Source: Tenebrio molitor (taxonomy: Eukaryota > Arthropoda > Insecta > Coleoptera > Tenebrionidae). From it: a stretch of DNA of 64,000 nucleotides. Positions 1-10,817 of the stretch are shown in pieces. The stretch spans positions 5,890,001 to 5,954,000 of the forward strand of contig NC_091048.1 in the NCBI RefSeq assembly GCF_963966145.1, written 5' to 3'. How positions within the stretch are numbered: the stretch's first letter is position 1; the number at the start of each line of letters is the position of its first letter. Below the pieces are notes generated by a model, which worked only from the letters and a program-made list of their open reading frames with translations, ran no database searches and had not been told where the DNA came from. The position numbers were made by a program, and so were the translations under genes.

Positions 1-11
1 GTTGGAAATTA

Positions 12-21
12 TTTATTTATT
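12..21 (-). promoter_or_regulatory. poly(A) signals for the SLC17-like gene
   Basis: Overlapping AATAAA hexamers on the minus strand (TTTATT at 12-17 and 16-21 on the plus strand). They lie about 95 nt beyond the stop codon at 111-113 of the SLC17-like gene, a normal distance for an insect 3' UTR. Seen directly; use is inferred. Confidence 0.5.
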
Positions 22-110
22 AAAATTTAATTACAATAAAGTTTACACGTGCTACTCTAGAGCAAAAATGTACAAAATGAAATGTAAAAGATATACATAG
101 GAATTATAAT

Positions 111-1541
111 TTAACTTGGTGGTGTCAACGGCTGGTCTTGCTCATTTCTTAGCTGATTCATTTCTGCGTCTTTCACAATTTTCGGATGCCAGCTCTGCAC
201 CTCACCAGATCCAAAAACAATAAAAAATATCGACGCAAACAGATACACTCCCACAACGATCCAAAAAATGTAAGACCACTGTTGAAAATTCTGCTCATCT
301 TTCGTAAAGAAACCTACTATTTTCGTAGAAAAGTATCCGAACACACAGGCAGGTACGTGGCTCAGTGCCAGAAGAGTCCCAGAGTAGGCAGGAGCAATGT
401 CGACGCAATTTGCCAAAATTCCAGGAGTTGTGAAACTCAACAGAGCAAAAGAGCCAGTGAAAACAATGACTGATACGATCCAACTGTAGCCCCAGATTGC
501 TTGAATCGTGAAGAATGAAGCCGCTCCCAAAAATGCAATGGTGTTGCACGCTTTTCTAATGGTGGTTCTTGAAAACCGCCCCTTTTTTACCTCTTTGTCA
601 GCTAAATACGACCAGATAACCGCAAACGTGTATCTTACTAAAGAAAAATAAAATTACAAAGGAAACAAATATTTGAGGGTTGTTACCTATGTGGGGTAGA
701 CCAGAAAGCCACCCATTTACCATGATGTCCATGTGTAACACTTGACTGATGTAGCTGGGCATCTGAAATAGCGCAATGAACACAGTAAAAGACGAAAAAC
801 TGTTGCCCACTATCAATGCCCAAACCGGTCCAGAAGTAAACATTTTCCCCCAAGGTGGTGATTTGTTATTTTTTTCGATCTGGTTGTAATTTACTTCGGC
901 TTTCAAAGCTTCCCTTTCTTTGTCGCTAATCCTCGGGTGCTGTTCTGGTGAGTCATAGGCAAGGTAAAACCATGCTATTGTGCATAACAGTGTGAGGGTA
1001 CCGGTGACATAGAAGACGCTTGGCCAGCCGAACTGCGCTATCAAATGTCCGCACATCGGGAGGGTCAAAGCAGCACCCAAAGCACTTCCCATCATGTGCG
1101 CCATAAACTTGGAAGTATCCGTGGAAGAGACCCATTTGGCGGCCAATGGCGGTATCGACGGCCACTGCACCCCCAGCGACAATCCCAGCGCAAATCTCGC
1201 CAGTACCACCCAATAGAAACCCCACTTGCAAGTGACAGGTGTCAAGATGGTCAGCAGCGCTGCAATCAACAGACCAGTTCCTAAAACGATTCTCGGGCCG
1301 AAGATTTCAGAAAGGCGTCCTCCGGGGATCTGCATGACGAAGTAGCCCCAGAAGAAGCTACCCAAGATTTCGTTCTTCTCTTCCTCGTTCCAGTGGTACC
1401 GAGGACCTTTAACCGAGGCGTTGGAGTTGTTGTGGATGGTCATTTCCACGATGGCTATCGATATGTTGAGACGCAGCATGTGGTGGATCATGAAGGTTAG
1501 GATGACGATACATGACAGAATCCTCTTGCACGTAAAGTACT
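111..1541 (-). CDS. SLC17-type MFS anion transporter (sialin / phosphate-cotransporter-like), 5' exon missing
   Basis: Two exons are clear: 687-1541 and 111-637, joined by a 49-bp intron with donor GTAACA and acceptor TTTAG. The join gives the continuous reading ...GLPHIG-VRYTFAVIW. The product has the MFS family layout: HHMLRLNISIAIVEM at the end of TM1, a loop with WNEEEKNEILGSFFWGY, the PGGRLSEIFG motif after TM2, and GVQWPSIPPLAAKW. The last exon carries TM segments to the C-terminus. Both exons match the complete paralog at 10818-12314 in length (855 nt exon 2). The exon begins after acceptor TTTCTAG, so a short ATG exon should lie upstream; none is visible, and a LINE fragment starts within about 50 bp. 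By family, it would be a plasma-membrane or lysosomal Na+/H+-coupled anion symporter. It may be a live gene with a distant first exon, or one decapitated by the insertion. Confidence 0.8.
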
Positions 1542-1589
1542 CTAGAAATTATTTTTCGAAAACCAAGTGAAAGATCCATACTCAAAGTG

Positions 1590-2840
1590 AACAGTGGACT
1601 TTGTGAATAAACAACGTAAACGTAAATGGAACAACAATAACATATGCGGTTTACAATCGATCATTGATAAATGTAGGATTTGAGGAACTGAAGGGGAAAC
1701 CATTGAACACATCAGTTCTTCTTGCACCGTTTTGGCTCAAAGCGAATATAAAAAACGTCATGATATATTCGCAAAAATTATACACATGAATTTAGCAGTT
1801 AAATTCAACTTATTAAAAGATACACAACCACATTATATTTATAAACCAGAAAGTTGTTTGGAAAATGACAATTACAAATTATATTTTGATCGTACAGTTT
1901 TAACTGACATTCATATTCAGCATAACAGACCAGACATTATTTTAAATAAACAACAAAAGCAAGCATATCTTTTAGATAAAGCTGTTCCAAATTCACACAA
2001 TATAACACAGACATATAATACAAAAATTAATAAATATTTAGAACTCTCCGTTGCTATGAGAAATCTTTGGTGTTTAGAAAAAAATTCGATTTTACCATTT
2101 ATAGGGTGCGTTTTTTTGCTCAACGGAAGAATCTGCCTCTGTCAGAAGTGTCGTTTTATTGGTCGCGGAAGATTCTCTCCGAGCATCTCTCTTTTCTGCC
2201 ATCAAATTAGATGGCAGAGAAAGCAGGAAAGTTGCAAGGTTGCAAAGTGCAAAATAGTGCAACCGAAACGACAAAAATGTTCATTTAGCCACATCCTCTG
2301 CGCAGAATCACAGTTGCCTTTTGTTTAACATGTTGTATAATATCATAGTGTTATTGTTATTATTCATGGCAAAAAAGTAAACACTTATTACTAATGGAGG
2401 TATGTGTGTTTGTGGACTGTCAAAGACAATGCAGCAAAAAAACGTCTGATTTAGCGACTGTGAGAAGTTTCTCTTTTGGAAGAATCTTCAACTTCTAGAA
2501 GATTGCAAAAAAACGCACCCATAATTTCAGCAACAGGAATAGTATCGCAATCTCTTTTTAAAAATTTAAAAATTTTGGACTTAGAGAACATATTGGTGGT
2601 TGAAATTCAAAAAGGTATATTATTATACTCATGTCATATCGTGAGGAAATTCCTTGACATTGACACAGAACATAAAACACAAAAAAGTCAAAATGTGGAG
2701 GCGAGACGCCGGTAATTATGTTGATAAGCACTGCACTATTACTTGATAATATTATTCGTAATAGTGTATGTACTCCGGCAAAATTGCCGTGCCGCCGGGT
2801 GGAGGTGGGATACGAAAATTGTAACAATAATAGTAAAAAA
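1590..2840 (+). mobile_element. 3' end of a non-LTR retrotransposon (LINE), interrupted by a TIR element
   Basis: The plus strand encodes the C-terminal part of a LINE polyprotein, with ETIEHISSSCTVLAQSEYKK, then HNRPDIIL and AYLLDKAVPNSHN, then SATGIVSQSLFKNLKIL and CHIVRKFLD. The reading frame is split by the 417-bp element at 2104-2520. Removing it restores LPFI-ISATG in frame. A 3' UTR-like tract with GCCGTGCCGCCGGGTGGAGG follows at about 2785-2805. The RPD...D spacing resembles a PD-(D/E)xK nuclease, which is inference. An in-frame stop occurs near 1683. The copy is 5'-truncated and inactive, and lies next to the first visible exon of the SLC17-like gene, in opposite orientation. Confidence 0.65.
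2101..2523. mobile_element. Non-autonomous TIR DNA transposon (MITE) inserted in the LINE
   Basis: Perfect 16-bp terminal inverted repeats GGGTGCGTTTTTTTGC (2104-2119) and its complement (2505-2520) bound 417 bp. They are flanked by the direct repeat ATA (2101-2103 and 2521-2523). Excision in silico rejoins the surrounding LINE reading frame exactly. There is no transposase ORF. A 3-bp target duplication and ends starting GGG would fit a PIF/Harbinger-like family, but the site is not the usual TWA, so the class is left open. Confidence 0.75.
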
Positions 2841-3152
2841 TAATGCAGCGGATGTACGACTATGAAAACGCTATCGTCATTCGAACAGTGATGTTAAGCA
2901 GTGTCGGTCGCGGTCAGTATTTGTATGGGGCCATCATTGTATAAAAGGGACAACTTACCAGAAAAAGAGTTCCTGTTAGGCATTATAGAGTACAGCAAGC
3001 TGTTTTACTAGCTTAAGTATAAAATGCGTTCCATTTTAATTTATTCAGTTGCATCGCACTATGAAATTAAAGTGAATAACAATAGGTTAGATAACAAATA
3101 TTATCATAGTCCTAGCCATTAAATTATATGTGGTGTTCTTGTACGTACAATA
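2841..3152. other. Intergenic stretch without recognised feature
   Basis: AT-rich, multiple stops in all frames, no motif recognised. Confidence 0.5.
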
Positions 3153-3636
3153 TACAGGGTGTTTGAAAATTGCTAGTACAAAAAAAAACTGTGGCATCTG
3201 GAAGCCCTTAGAAATCCAAGAAACCAATTTTTAATTTTTTAAAACAAAAGGGATAAAGTAACCCTATTCCTGCATATTCTACGCCTCAGGCGGGGCAATA
3301 TTTTTTAAACCTTGGTAACCAAGCGTGATGATCGTAGTGATAATGAAGGACTATACAACAATATGAAAAATTTATATTTTTTTGCAAGATCTTGGCAACC
3401 ACAGATTGACAGTTTAAGAACATCAAATTTTTTATTTCGTTATTGCTTAACAACGTGAAGTGTCTTTTTAAAATACCTTAACTCAGTGGTGCACTAACAA
3501 TTTTAACCCAATTTTTAGTAATTTTTATCTCGAAAACTAGAGGATTTTTATTAGAATTTTCTTTTGCCGATGACTTCAACTCACCATCACCAATTACCAG
3601 GTTTTTTTTGTACTAGCAATTTTCAAACAGCCTGTA
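3153..3636. mobile_element. TA-flanked MITE with 33-bp inverted ends
   Basis: The left end, CAGGGTGTTTGAAAATTGCT and on into GTACAAAAAAAA, is repeated inverted at the right end (about 3600-3634) with one mismatch (CAGGCTG). TA dinucleotides flank both ends. The interior of about 410 bp has no ORF. Ends starting CAGGG with a TA target duplication fit the Tc1/mariner superfamily (inference). Confidence 0.75.
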
Positions 3637-4747
3637 TATTTTAAAAAATGTTTCAAGAATGTGCCGTAAGTTGTAGAATGTTCACTTAAAACTTATTCTT
3701 ATTTTTACAAAAAAATATTTATTTTATGTGCAATTTTAAAAACTATTTGGTGCTAACAATTTAACACCTTGTTGGTCCTCAGTTTAAGATTAATCTTTTG
3801 ACGTCTCATTTCGTAATTCTTCCATTTCCACTTTCCTACTTCTATTGTTCCAATTCTGTTCCTCTCCAGATCCAAAAACGACAAAATACACCGTGGCAAA
3901 CAGATTTACTCCTACCAAAATCCAAAACATGTACGTCCATTGTTGAAAACTTTGATCTTCTTCGGTCAACAGAGCAACTAGTTTAGTTACTAGGTAACCT
4001 GTCATGGCACCTGGAACTTGACTCATGCCGAAAATAATTCCAGAGAATTTGAGTACAGACCAGGAGTAGACAAGCCAAATAGACCCATGGAGCTTGTAAA
4101 GACCACAACGGAAACGATGGTATCTTTGCCCCAAAGAGCTTGTATGAGGAAGAGAACACTTGTCCCCCGGAACAAGATTAAACAGAAACATTTTCTGATA
4201 CAAGTGGTTGAAAGATTTCCAGTTTTCTTCAGTTTGTCGGCAATATACGAGGAAGTTAGGGCTGATAAGTATCTTGCTATACAGGGTGTCTCAGCTAAGA
4301 CTTTCGAGCCTAATATCTCGGTTATTTTCCACCGGATTTTTATGAAATTTAAAATGCAGATATTTTAGACCGTGAAGGTTCAATTAGTAACAATAAAATT
4401 ACCTCAAGTTAAAAAATGTAATTTTAACACATGTTTACTTTATCGAAAATTATGCGCGATTATTATTAGATTGTTAAACATTAAAAAATAGGGATCTACA
4501 CAAACAATTAAGTAAATCACTTGTCTGATTCAACGAAAAGATTAGATTTTGTCGTTTAAAATTTAATGTAAAATTTGAAGGTATTTGAGCAGTTACCTTT
4601 TGAAACAATTGATGATTAATTGGCAAGCAACATTTTGTACAACCTTTAAAGTCTGTCAAAATTGGGCGCGCTTTATTAGAAACGTCCAATTGTGAAAATT
4701 TATTGAAAATACTCTAAAAATAGGCTACAGCGGCAGAAATTTCAATA

Positions 4748-4963
4748 TTGTTGAAAAAAGAAAAAAAATTTGCCTATGGAGAGTGTCGTAAGAACTTCAA
4801 TGATACAGTTCGTTTTCTTGTGGAACACTATCCAAATGTAAGCTTTACAAAATGTAAGGTTAAGAGAGTCGTCAATTTATTTGAAAACACAGGAAGCGTA
4901 CGTGAACCAAATTACCTTGCAAAAATATCCCGATCGGTTTTTAGTCCTTTATGGAAGAATTAA
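4748..4963 (+). CDS. Transposon-encoded HTH-type domain (DUF4817-like) fragment
   Basis: A 71-residue reading frame, with core YGECRKNFNDTVRFLVEHYP, then KVKRVVNLFENTGSV. This pattern (short helix, YGE..., ERYP-like turn, FxxTGSV) matches the N-terminal helix-turn-helix domain of arthropod mariner-type transposases that I know as DUF4817 (from memory). The same domain is in copy 2 on its minus strand (about 24745-24900). Identity between the copies holds at the protein level. No downstream DDE domain follows, so it is a remnant or a stand-alone DNA-binding ORF. Confidence 0.45.
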   Translation: MLKKEKKFAYGECRKNFNDTVRFLVEHYPNVSFTKCKVKRVVNLFENTGSVREPNYLAKISRSVFSPLWKN

Positions 4964-4981
4964 AGCATCCTGTATAATAAA

Positions 4982-5227
4982 TTAGGTCCAAATGTTGTCT
5001 TTAACTTTGTAAATGTTTGTAAGGTTAGCAAGATAAACATCAAATATGTCACCTGCCCTTCTGCGAAAAGGGATGACCAAAATTCTGCAAAATTGCGCGT
5101 TTGTTTCATACGCGTCTACGTTTTTGCGTTTGCAGCCACGTTTAACACAGTTTTTTTTATTTTTCTTGCAAACCAGACGTCTTTCAAGGACGAGTTTTTC
5201 CCTACAGTATTTTTTATTGATGATCAA
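4982..5227 (-). CDS. Small conserved ORF of the mariner-like element, function unknown
   Basis: 81 codons, rich in Lys/Arg and Cys, with EKLVLERRLVCKK near the N-terminus, then NVDAYETNAQFCRILV, and ending in AGDIFDVYLANLTNIYKVKD followed by NIWT-stop. The copy-2 homologue (24399-24653) keeps the same length, the same end and most residues, which suggests it was once translated. I do not recognise the family. It could be a terminal piece of a longer transposase in the parent element. Confidence 0.4.
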   Translation of the reverse strand: MIINKKYCREKLVLERRLVCKKNKKNCVKRGCKRKNVDAYETNAQFCRILVIPFRRRAGDIFDVYLANLTNIYKVKDNIWT

Positions 5228-5665
5228 TTTTTTATGTAAATCTTAATTGATTCAACATTTTAAAAAGGCATCTAAAAATTACGTTTTTAAGACTTGGGTG
5301 ATTGCATTAATGGGATTTTATTCTTCACCGTCTAAAATATCTGCATTTTAAATTTCACAAAAATCCGCTAGAAAATAACTGAGTTATTAGGCTCGAAAGT
5401 CTTAGCTGAGACACCCTGTATACACAACACTGATATTAGTTAGCAGGACTAATTAAGAATCTACACCCCTAAATGTGGTATACTGGACAACAACCCATTT
5501 TGCTTGATGTTGAAATGAAGAATTTGACCCATGTATGGTTAGTAACTGTATGAAACAAACGAAAAATGTAATTGACGAACACGTATGCGCTACAATGAAA
5601 ACCCAGACTGGACCAGAAGTGAAAATTTTTGCCCATGGTGTACTAGTTTTAAAGATCTCTCTGAA

Positions 5666-6595
5666 TCATCTCTCGTATTATCTATTCACTTTGATTGTGA
5701 CCACAACGAAAAACATAGTAGGCGCTGTTTAGCTGTGTGCTGCATACGTTTTACACTAAATATTTGTGTGGTGTGAACATGATGGAAAATGTCAGAATTG
5801 TCAAAACTTGACCATGGTAGTAAAGCAATGATTTTTATGTATTTATCAATATTAATAACGGAAATCAATATTTGAAGTGGGAGAAACTAAAAACGTCTGT
5901 CTGATTCTGTAATCACATCTGTTGAAAAGTGAGGTTATATCCAGGTACAGATTATTTAACGTAAAAACTTCGAAATCACCTCATGCAATTCTCGATATTA
6001 ATGAAGAACGAAGGAAATGGTAATTTGGCAGTAAGACAAATGCGAAAAATTCCTGAGGATTACCTACTAAAGATAATCAGAACTTTCAATTAGCATTGAT
6101 TAATACAAATATTTTCAGATAAAAACTAATCAGACAGAAAGTTCAAAAAAAAGATTTACAGGGGATGAAAAGGCAGAAGATATCAAACTACAACACTTAC
6201 TAGCCAAAATGTACAACAAAAAGGCACAAATAGAGTTAACTTTATTGGTGATATTCGTTTTTGTGAGTTGTTTTCCCGTTGGCTTCAATAAATGTCTCGA
6301 AACAAGTCAATATTAACCGTTTGGTCCCAACTTTGAGAAGACGATGTGGCATTTTATTTTAGAATTGTAAAATTTTGTACCAAAACTCAATTTTATAGAT
6401 ATGCGCACAGTGTACGTTGAAAAACGTTTGCGCAAGTCGTTCTCCGTTCTGTCTTCTGTGAGCGTGACGTTTCTGTCAAAATGGCGCCTCCGAGAGTTGC
6501 GAACTGCGACTGGATTTAGTGTTATCTAAAATTCCCTATCAATAACCTAGCAACTGAAAAGTTACTACGGAGTGGTCACAATCAAAATGAATAGA
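5666..6595. other. Insertion of unknown origin inside the SLC17 pseudogene
   Basis: About 930 bp separates two parts of what is a single uninterrupted exon in the paralogs. The sequence is AT-rich with no long ORF and no inverted ends that I can see, so the kind of insertion is not identified. Confidence 0.55.
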
Positions 6596-7225
6596 TTATA
6601 ACTTTTGTTTCTCATCTTCAGTTATTCTAGGGTGTTGGTCTGGTATGTGGAAATGAAATACAACTAACATAATGTCCACGTCAATGTTATGGTACCCGTG
6701 ACGTAAAAGACGCTCGGCCAACCGTAACTGTCTATCATATACCCGCAAATCGGTAGGGTTATTACTACTCCCAAAGAAGCAGCTGCCATGTGTGATAAAA
6801 ACTTTGATGTATCTGTGGGGGCGATCCATCTGGTTGCTATTAGTGGTGTCGAGGGCCAGTGTATGCCCATCACAACACCAAGTATGGCTCTGGCCACCAA
6901 CAGGCAGTGGTAGTTAGAATAGCTAGCCACAGGTGTTAGAATAGTTAAAAGATTAGCGGTTAAGAGACCGCCCCCGATGATTCTCTTCGGTCCGAACAAT
7001 TCCGCCTGGGATGTGGGTTAAAAGGTAACCCCAGAAGAAGCAGCCCAAAATGTTGTTCTTCTGGGGTTCATCCCAGTTGTAACGAGGGGCGGTGGTCGCG
7101 GAAGTTGTGTTATTCTTTGCCACCATCTTGACTGTAGCTATTGATATGTTGACGCGCAACATGTGGTAGATCATAAAGCTCAAGAAGACCATGAGCGACA
7201 GTATTCGCTGACACGCCAAGGATTC

Positions 7226-9092
7226 TGAAAAATGTCTCTTGCATTTTGAGTAAACGTTGGTTTTTATTTAGCGAACATACCTATCTGGTGTGTTTTGCAA
7301 ATGCAAATTTGGAAACTACTTGTTAAGAGTTTTGATAAAGGTAAACAACTGTAAAATATACATCAGCAAGAATGCGCTAGTTACATAGATAACCACTATC
7401 AACTTGTTTTGTCCTTGCGCACTTGGCGTCGAAAACCACACACACATTTTGGATGTGCCGCCAGCCTTGCAACATGAGACAGATTAGTAGACAGATTTCC
7501 GGTCGTAAGAGCTACTGCAAGTATCGTCATCTATAGGCGATATTAGTCTGACTCATGTTATGAGGCTTGCGGGAAAAACTTACGAAAACGAATTTAATCC
7601 AAGTACGAAGATTTTTTTGACAGAAAGCGTTCGCTGAAAAGAAAAAAAGAGCTTTTCAGAGAATGGAATATAACTGTTAGGTAATTCTTTCAAGAAAATG
7701 TTTCCCAAGTTTTATAACAATGTATGTGCGTCAGCGCACCCTATGTTTACATCTAAAGATATACTTATTGGTAGTACCTGAAGAAGATTTATTAGAGCCA
7801 CGTGAGGTCCAAATATTAGATTTTCTCTGGGATCAATTCCCACTACCGAGAGGACAACTACAGATAAAAAAGTCAAATTATGAAATGTATGATATAAAGT
7901 CCATTCACGTTGGATTTTCCCTGCCAAATTGTTGTCACGTTGCAAGCCTGCGCCTCCTTTCCTAGTAATTTTTATATTATCGTGTTTTATTCGTGATAGA
8001 GGGATTGAGAGCGATTTGATGTCTTTAATTTTGAATGTTGGTTTCACGTGTGAAATAAAGTCACAGATTTTTTAATAAAATTCTATTCCTGGGTGATTTT
8101 ACCATGGCGAAAAGAAACAAGGTTAATTTTAAAATTGCGTTAATCTTCCACAACTGACGTAATGTGACGAAACCCGCAAGCTAATACGGACTCAAGAAAA
8201 AATAGCTTCAGTTCGAAAATTAATTAGTTAGAATCCTTTAATATTTAATGTATTGTATGTATGAACATGATTATAATCTATTTACGACCTTTATTGAGCA
8301 ATTTTAACAATACAACGTTATTTTAAAGGTAATATTTACATCGAAAAAACTTAAATTAGAAAAAAATCATTAAAAATCAAAATACACCTTTCTTTTGTGG
8401 TATGCAATTGTAACAATACATTCTTGAAACGTCACAACCACAATCAAAACGTATAAGTGTCTCTGAATAACTGAAATTTTATTGCCAAATTTGTTCCATT
8501 ATTTAGATGCATTCCTTACTTCCATCGCTTCCAATGAAAGAAACTTCACACAATTTCCTATTGGATTCATTTTCTATAACTTATTCTGGTTCCTCATCAC
8601 TCATCAATCATCATGTTAGTCGCAAAAGGTTAAGTAAATGTATTCATTAAGGGTTTTTTCACTTAATCAACAACGCAAGCAGAAAAATACAACACCAGTA
8701 GGTAGGAGTTAGGTCCTATCATTATGCACGCACTATTTTTAGTGCAAATGATAACAAAATGGATGTATTATTAATTACCTATTGTTATCCTCTAAAAAGT
8801 TTAATAACAATATTTGAAAAATGACTGTTTCTTTGCTGACAGCGAATAACATAACCTCTACAGTCTACGAATGACTTGGTTACTTTATCAGCGCGTATTG
8901 CTGACATACACAGCTAAAGCATTTTTTTGTTCGACACTGTCAGAATTTGAGAATTTTCTCCTGTGTGAACGGATTTTGATAAATGTCACAACTTGTCAAA
9001 ACGAAACGTCAAGCTAATTTTAAAGATTTTAAGTGATTTGGAGCCTTTAAGGGGCTCGTCGAACAAAAAAACGTTGTATTCAACTCATTTGT
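7226..9092. other. Intergenic region, no gene recognised
   Basis: The longest frames (about 7712-8047) are low-complexity and lack splice context. A short segment near 7897-7925 (AAGTCCATTCACGTTGGATT...) recurs inverted near 9383-9415, so part of this is repeat-derived. No host exon recognised. Confidence 0.5.
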
Positions 9093-9345
9093 GTGTAAAT
9101 TGGGCTTTTTTGACACTAGTGTGCATTTAAAACGCTCGTTGCATTTGCATTTTAAAGTAAACTGGCCCACTCATGCCAAAAAAAGTCCAATTTACACAAG
9201 AACTCGTCAAATAAACTACTATTATATTTCATGCGTGAAGTAGGCCTTTAAAACACTCATTTCACTCGCGTTTTAAAATGGCCCACTCGTGCCAAAAAAG
9301 GCCCAATTTACGCACGAACTCGTTAAATAAACTACAATTTGAACT
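9093..9345. repeat. Direct and inverted repeat block
   Basis: GTGTAAATTGGGCTTTTTTG (about 9099-9118) is answered inverted by CAAAAAAAGTCCAATTTACAC at about 9177-9198, forming a fold-back. The right half (ACTGGCCCACTCATGCCAAA... through AACTCGTCAAATAAACTAC) is repeated directly at about 9250-9342. The block has no coding content and is probably a decayed fold-back element. Confidence 0.55.
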
Positions 9346-9635
9346 AAAAATCACACCGTCACAATATTGAATTATTTGACCTTGACTAGGAAAATCCAAC
9401 GTAAATGGACTTTATGTATTTAAAAAGTACAAAAAATAAAAATGTTGTTTTGAAAGTTATCTTGAAGACCTTGTTAATTTCGTTTCTGTAATATTTTTTG
9501 TTCTTCACGAGGTAAATTTCTGAATAAAATAATTGTAACTTTTTTTAATAACTCAAACTCTTCTTTATCAAGAATAATTTCAAAAACTTGATAATTTTTT
9601 TTAAATTGAATTGTAGTGATATAAAGATATAAAGG

Positions 9636-9735
9636 ATGTCTCAGCTAACACTTTCGAGCCTAATATGTCGATTATTTGCCAACGGATTTTTATGAAATTT
9701 AAAATACAGACATTTTAGACGGGGAATCAAAAAGA
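9636..9735. mobile_element. Single-ended fragment of the mariner-like element family
   Basis: GATGTCTCAGCTAACACTTT followed by CGAGCCTAATATGTCG and a match through AAAATACAGACATTTTAGAC reproduces the first 100 bp of the element at 4282. No matching opposite end follows. Confidence 0.65.
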
Positions 9736-10108
9736 AATCAAACTAATGAGATTATTTGGTCAAATAATTAATTAATTCTATTTTATTACATTTTTTAGAG
9801 ATTTAAAAAATGTTTTTAGAATTTGCGTTTATAATACGTCTATAAACGTCAGTCAGTAGGAGTCGTTTATGGCTTTATAAAAGTACATTGTACTTTAATG
9901 AAATTTTTATCAATATTTCAGTGTATTACATCGAAAAACTTCCAATATTAATGTTCAAACTCTACTTTTTAACATCTGTTGCAGATGTAGTTGCATCCCT
10001 TACCTTGAATTACCAATACCAATACGAAATTCCCTAGAATTTGAAAATTTATTTTTTTTATTTAAAAATATAATAAGGGTGCAAATTCAAAAAAATAACA
10101 TTAAAAAC

Positions 10109-10212
10109 TGGTTTTATAAGGGTATTGGCGCACTCGTCCCATAGAAAACTCCCCTACGGGTCGTTTTCTACACCTGGGACTCGTGCGCCAAATCAACCCT
10201 TATAAAACTCGT
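10109..10212. repeat. Imperfect palindrome at the 3' edge of the SLC17 exon duplicate
   Basis: The left arm, TTTTATAAGGGTATTGGCGC then ACTCGTCCCATAGAAAAC, pairs with the right arm at about 10162-10209. About ten bases lie between the arms. The right arm runs into the 3' end of the frameshifted last-exon copy, so it may mark the breakpoint of that duplication. Confidence 0.6.
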
Positions 10213-10700
10213 TCTTTAATCTACTATTATGGAGTCTCCTTAGATCCATCATTTTGTAATTTTTCCATTTCTGCGTTATCTTTCTTGAGACTCCAACTTT
10301 GTTCGTAAAGATGAGACAAAATAAAAAACCGAATAGATTGGCCCCTGCCAAAATCCAAAATACGTAGGTCCACTGTTGAAAACTCTGTTCCTCTTTGGTG
10401 ATGAGCGCAACAATTTTTGTTATGGCGTAACCAGATAAACTGGCAGGTAGTACTTGAGTACCACCGTAAACAGTTCCGGAGAATGCTGTAGCTACGTCCA
10501 CACAATTTGCGTATATTTCGGGCCAAACCCATTAGGGCCAGAGAACCTGTGAAAACCCCTACGGAAACTATACTGTTATAGCCCCAGAAAACTTGTATAG
10601 TGAACAACACAGGTGTCGTGAAGAATAAACTACAGCAGAAAATTTTTCGTATGGAAGTTGTTGAAAGACGTGATTCATGTAGATTGATAGTTTTTGATTG
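10193..10700 (-). pseudogene. Duplicated last exon of an SLC17-like MFS transporter (frameshifted)
   Basis: Aligned with the last exon of the intact neighbour (10818-11332), it keeps RLSTTSIRKIFCCSLFF, then FWGYNSIVSVGVFTGSLALM, then SGYAITKIVALITKEEQSFQ, then MEKLQNDGSKETP. Two deletions break the frame: about 5 nt where the neighbour reads GLATPGIYANS, and about 10 nt at the SGDEQSW position. No exon 2 precedes it; the next thing upstream is the neighbour's own last exon. It therefore looks like a partial tandem duplication rather than the remains of a complete gene. A chance use as an alternative last exon would give a truncated protein. Confidence 0.85.
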
Positions 10701-10817
10701 TGAAATGTTGTCAGTCTTGTTTATTCGACACACTGAAAGAGCAAATGAAGCGTATTTGTCACAGTTTGTGTTATGATTATGAATGATCTGCAACCTTTTT
10801 TTTGTATTTATGTATAT

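Larger units (their letters stand above)
4280..5420. mobile_element. Mariner-like element (copy 1) with long inverted ends and two small ORFs
   Basis: Left end CAGGGTGTCTCAGCTAAGAC (from 4282) and right end (to 5418) are inverted copies extending at least 45 bp through TTTCGAGCCTAATATCTCGG, with flanking TA. The 1137-bp interior carries an HTH-like ORF on plus (4748-4963) and a conserved ORF on minus (4982-5227), converging on each other. No DDE catalytic domain is visible, so this is probably non-autonomous. It is inserted a few bases from the splice acceptor of the last exon of the broken SLC17 copy. Copy 2 is at 24240-25780, and a fragment is at 9636-9735. Confidence 0.8.
3790..7225 (-). 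pseudogene. SLC17-like MFS transporter pseudogene, split by insertions
   Basis: Three blocks align in order with the intact paralog at 10818-12314. Block 1, 6596-7223, is the start of exon 2 (after acceptor TTTTTCAG, with ACQRILSLMVFLSFMIYHML). It has a deletion after HIPGG that shifts the frame into ELFGPKRIIGGG, and a TGG-to-TAG stop after LTWTLC near 6667. Block 2, about 5470-5665, is the 3' part of exon 2 (TPWAKIFTSGPVWVFIVAHT). Block 3, 3790-4264, is the last exon, with a deletion near 4050 that removes the conserved ANSVDIAPAY stretch and shifts the frame before FGMSQVPGAMTGY. About 930 bp of unrelated DNA separates blocks 1 and 2, and a mariner-like element lies between blocks 2 and 3. 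The gene is clearly dead. Confidence 0.88.

Noticed and set aside
7712..8047. Overlapping ORFs near 7.7-8.0 kb as a small gene
   Set aside because: Part of the segment recurs inverted near 9.4 kb, and there is no domain or start context; more likely repeat debris.
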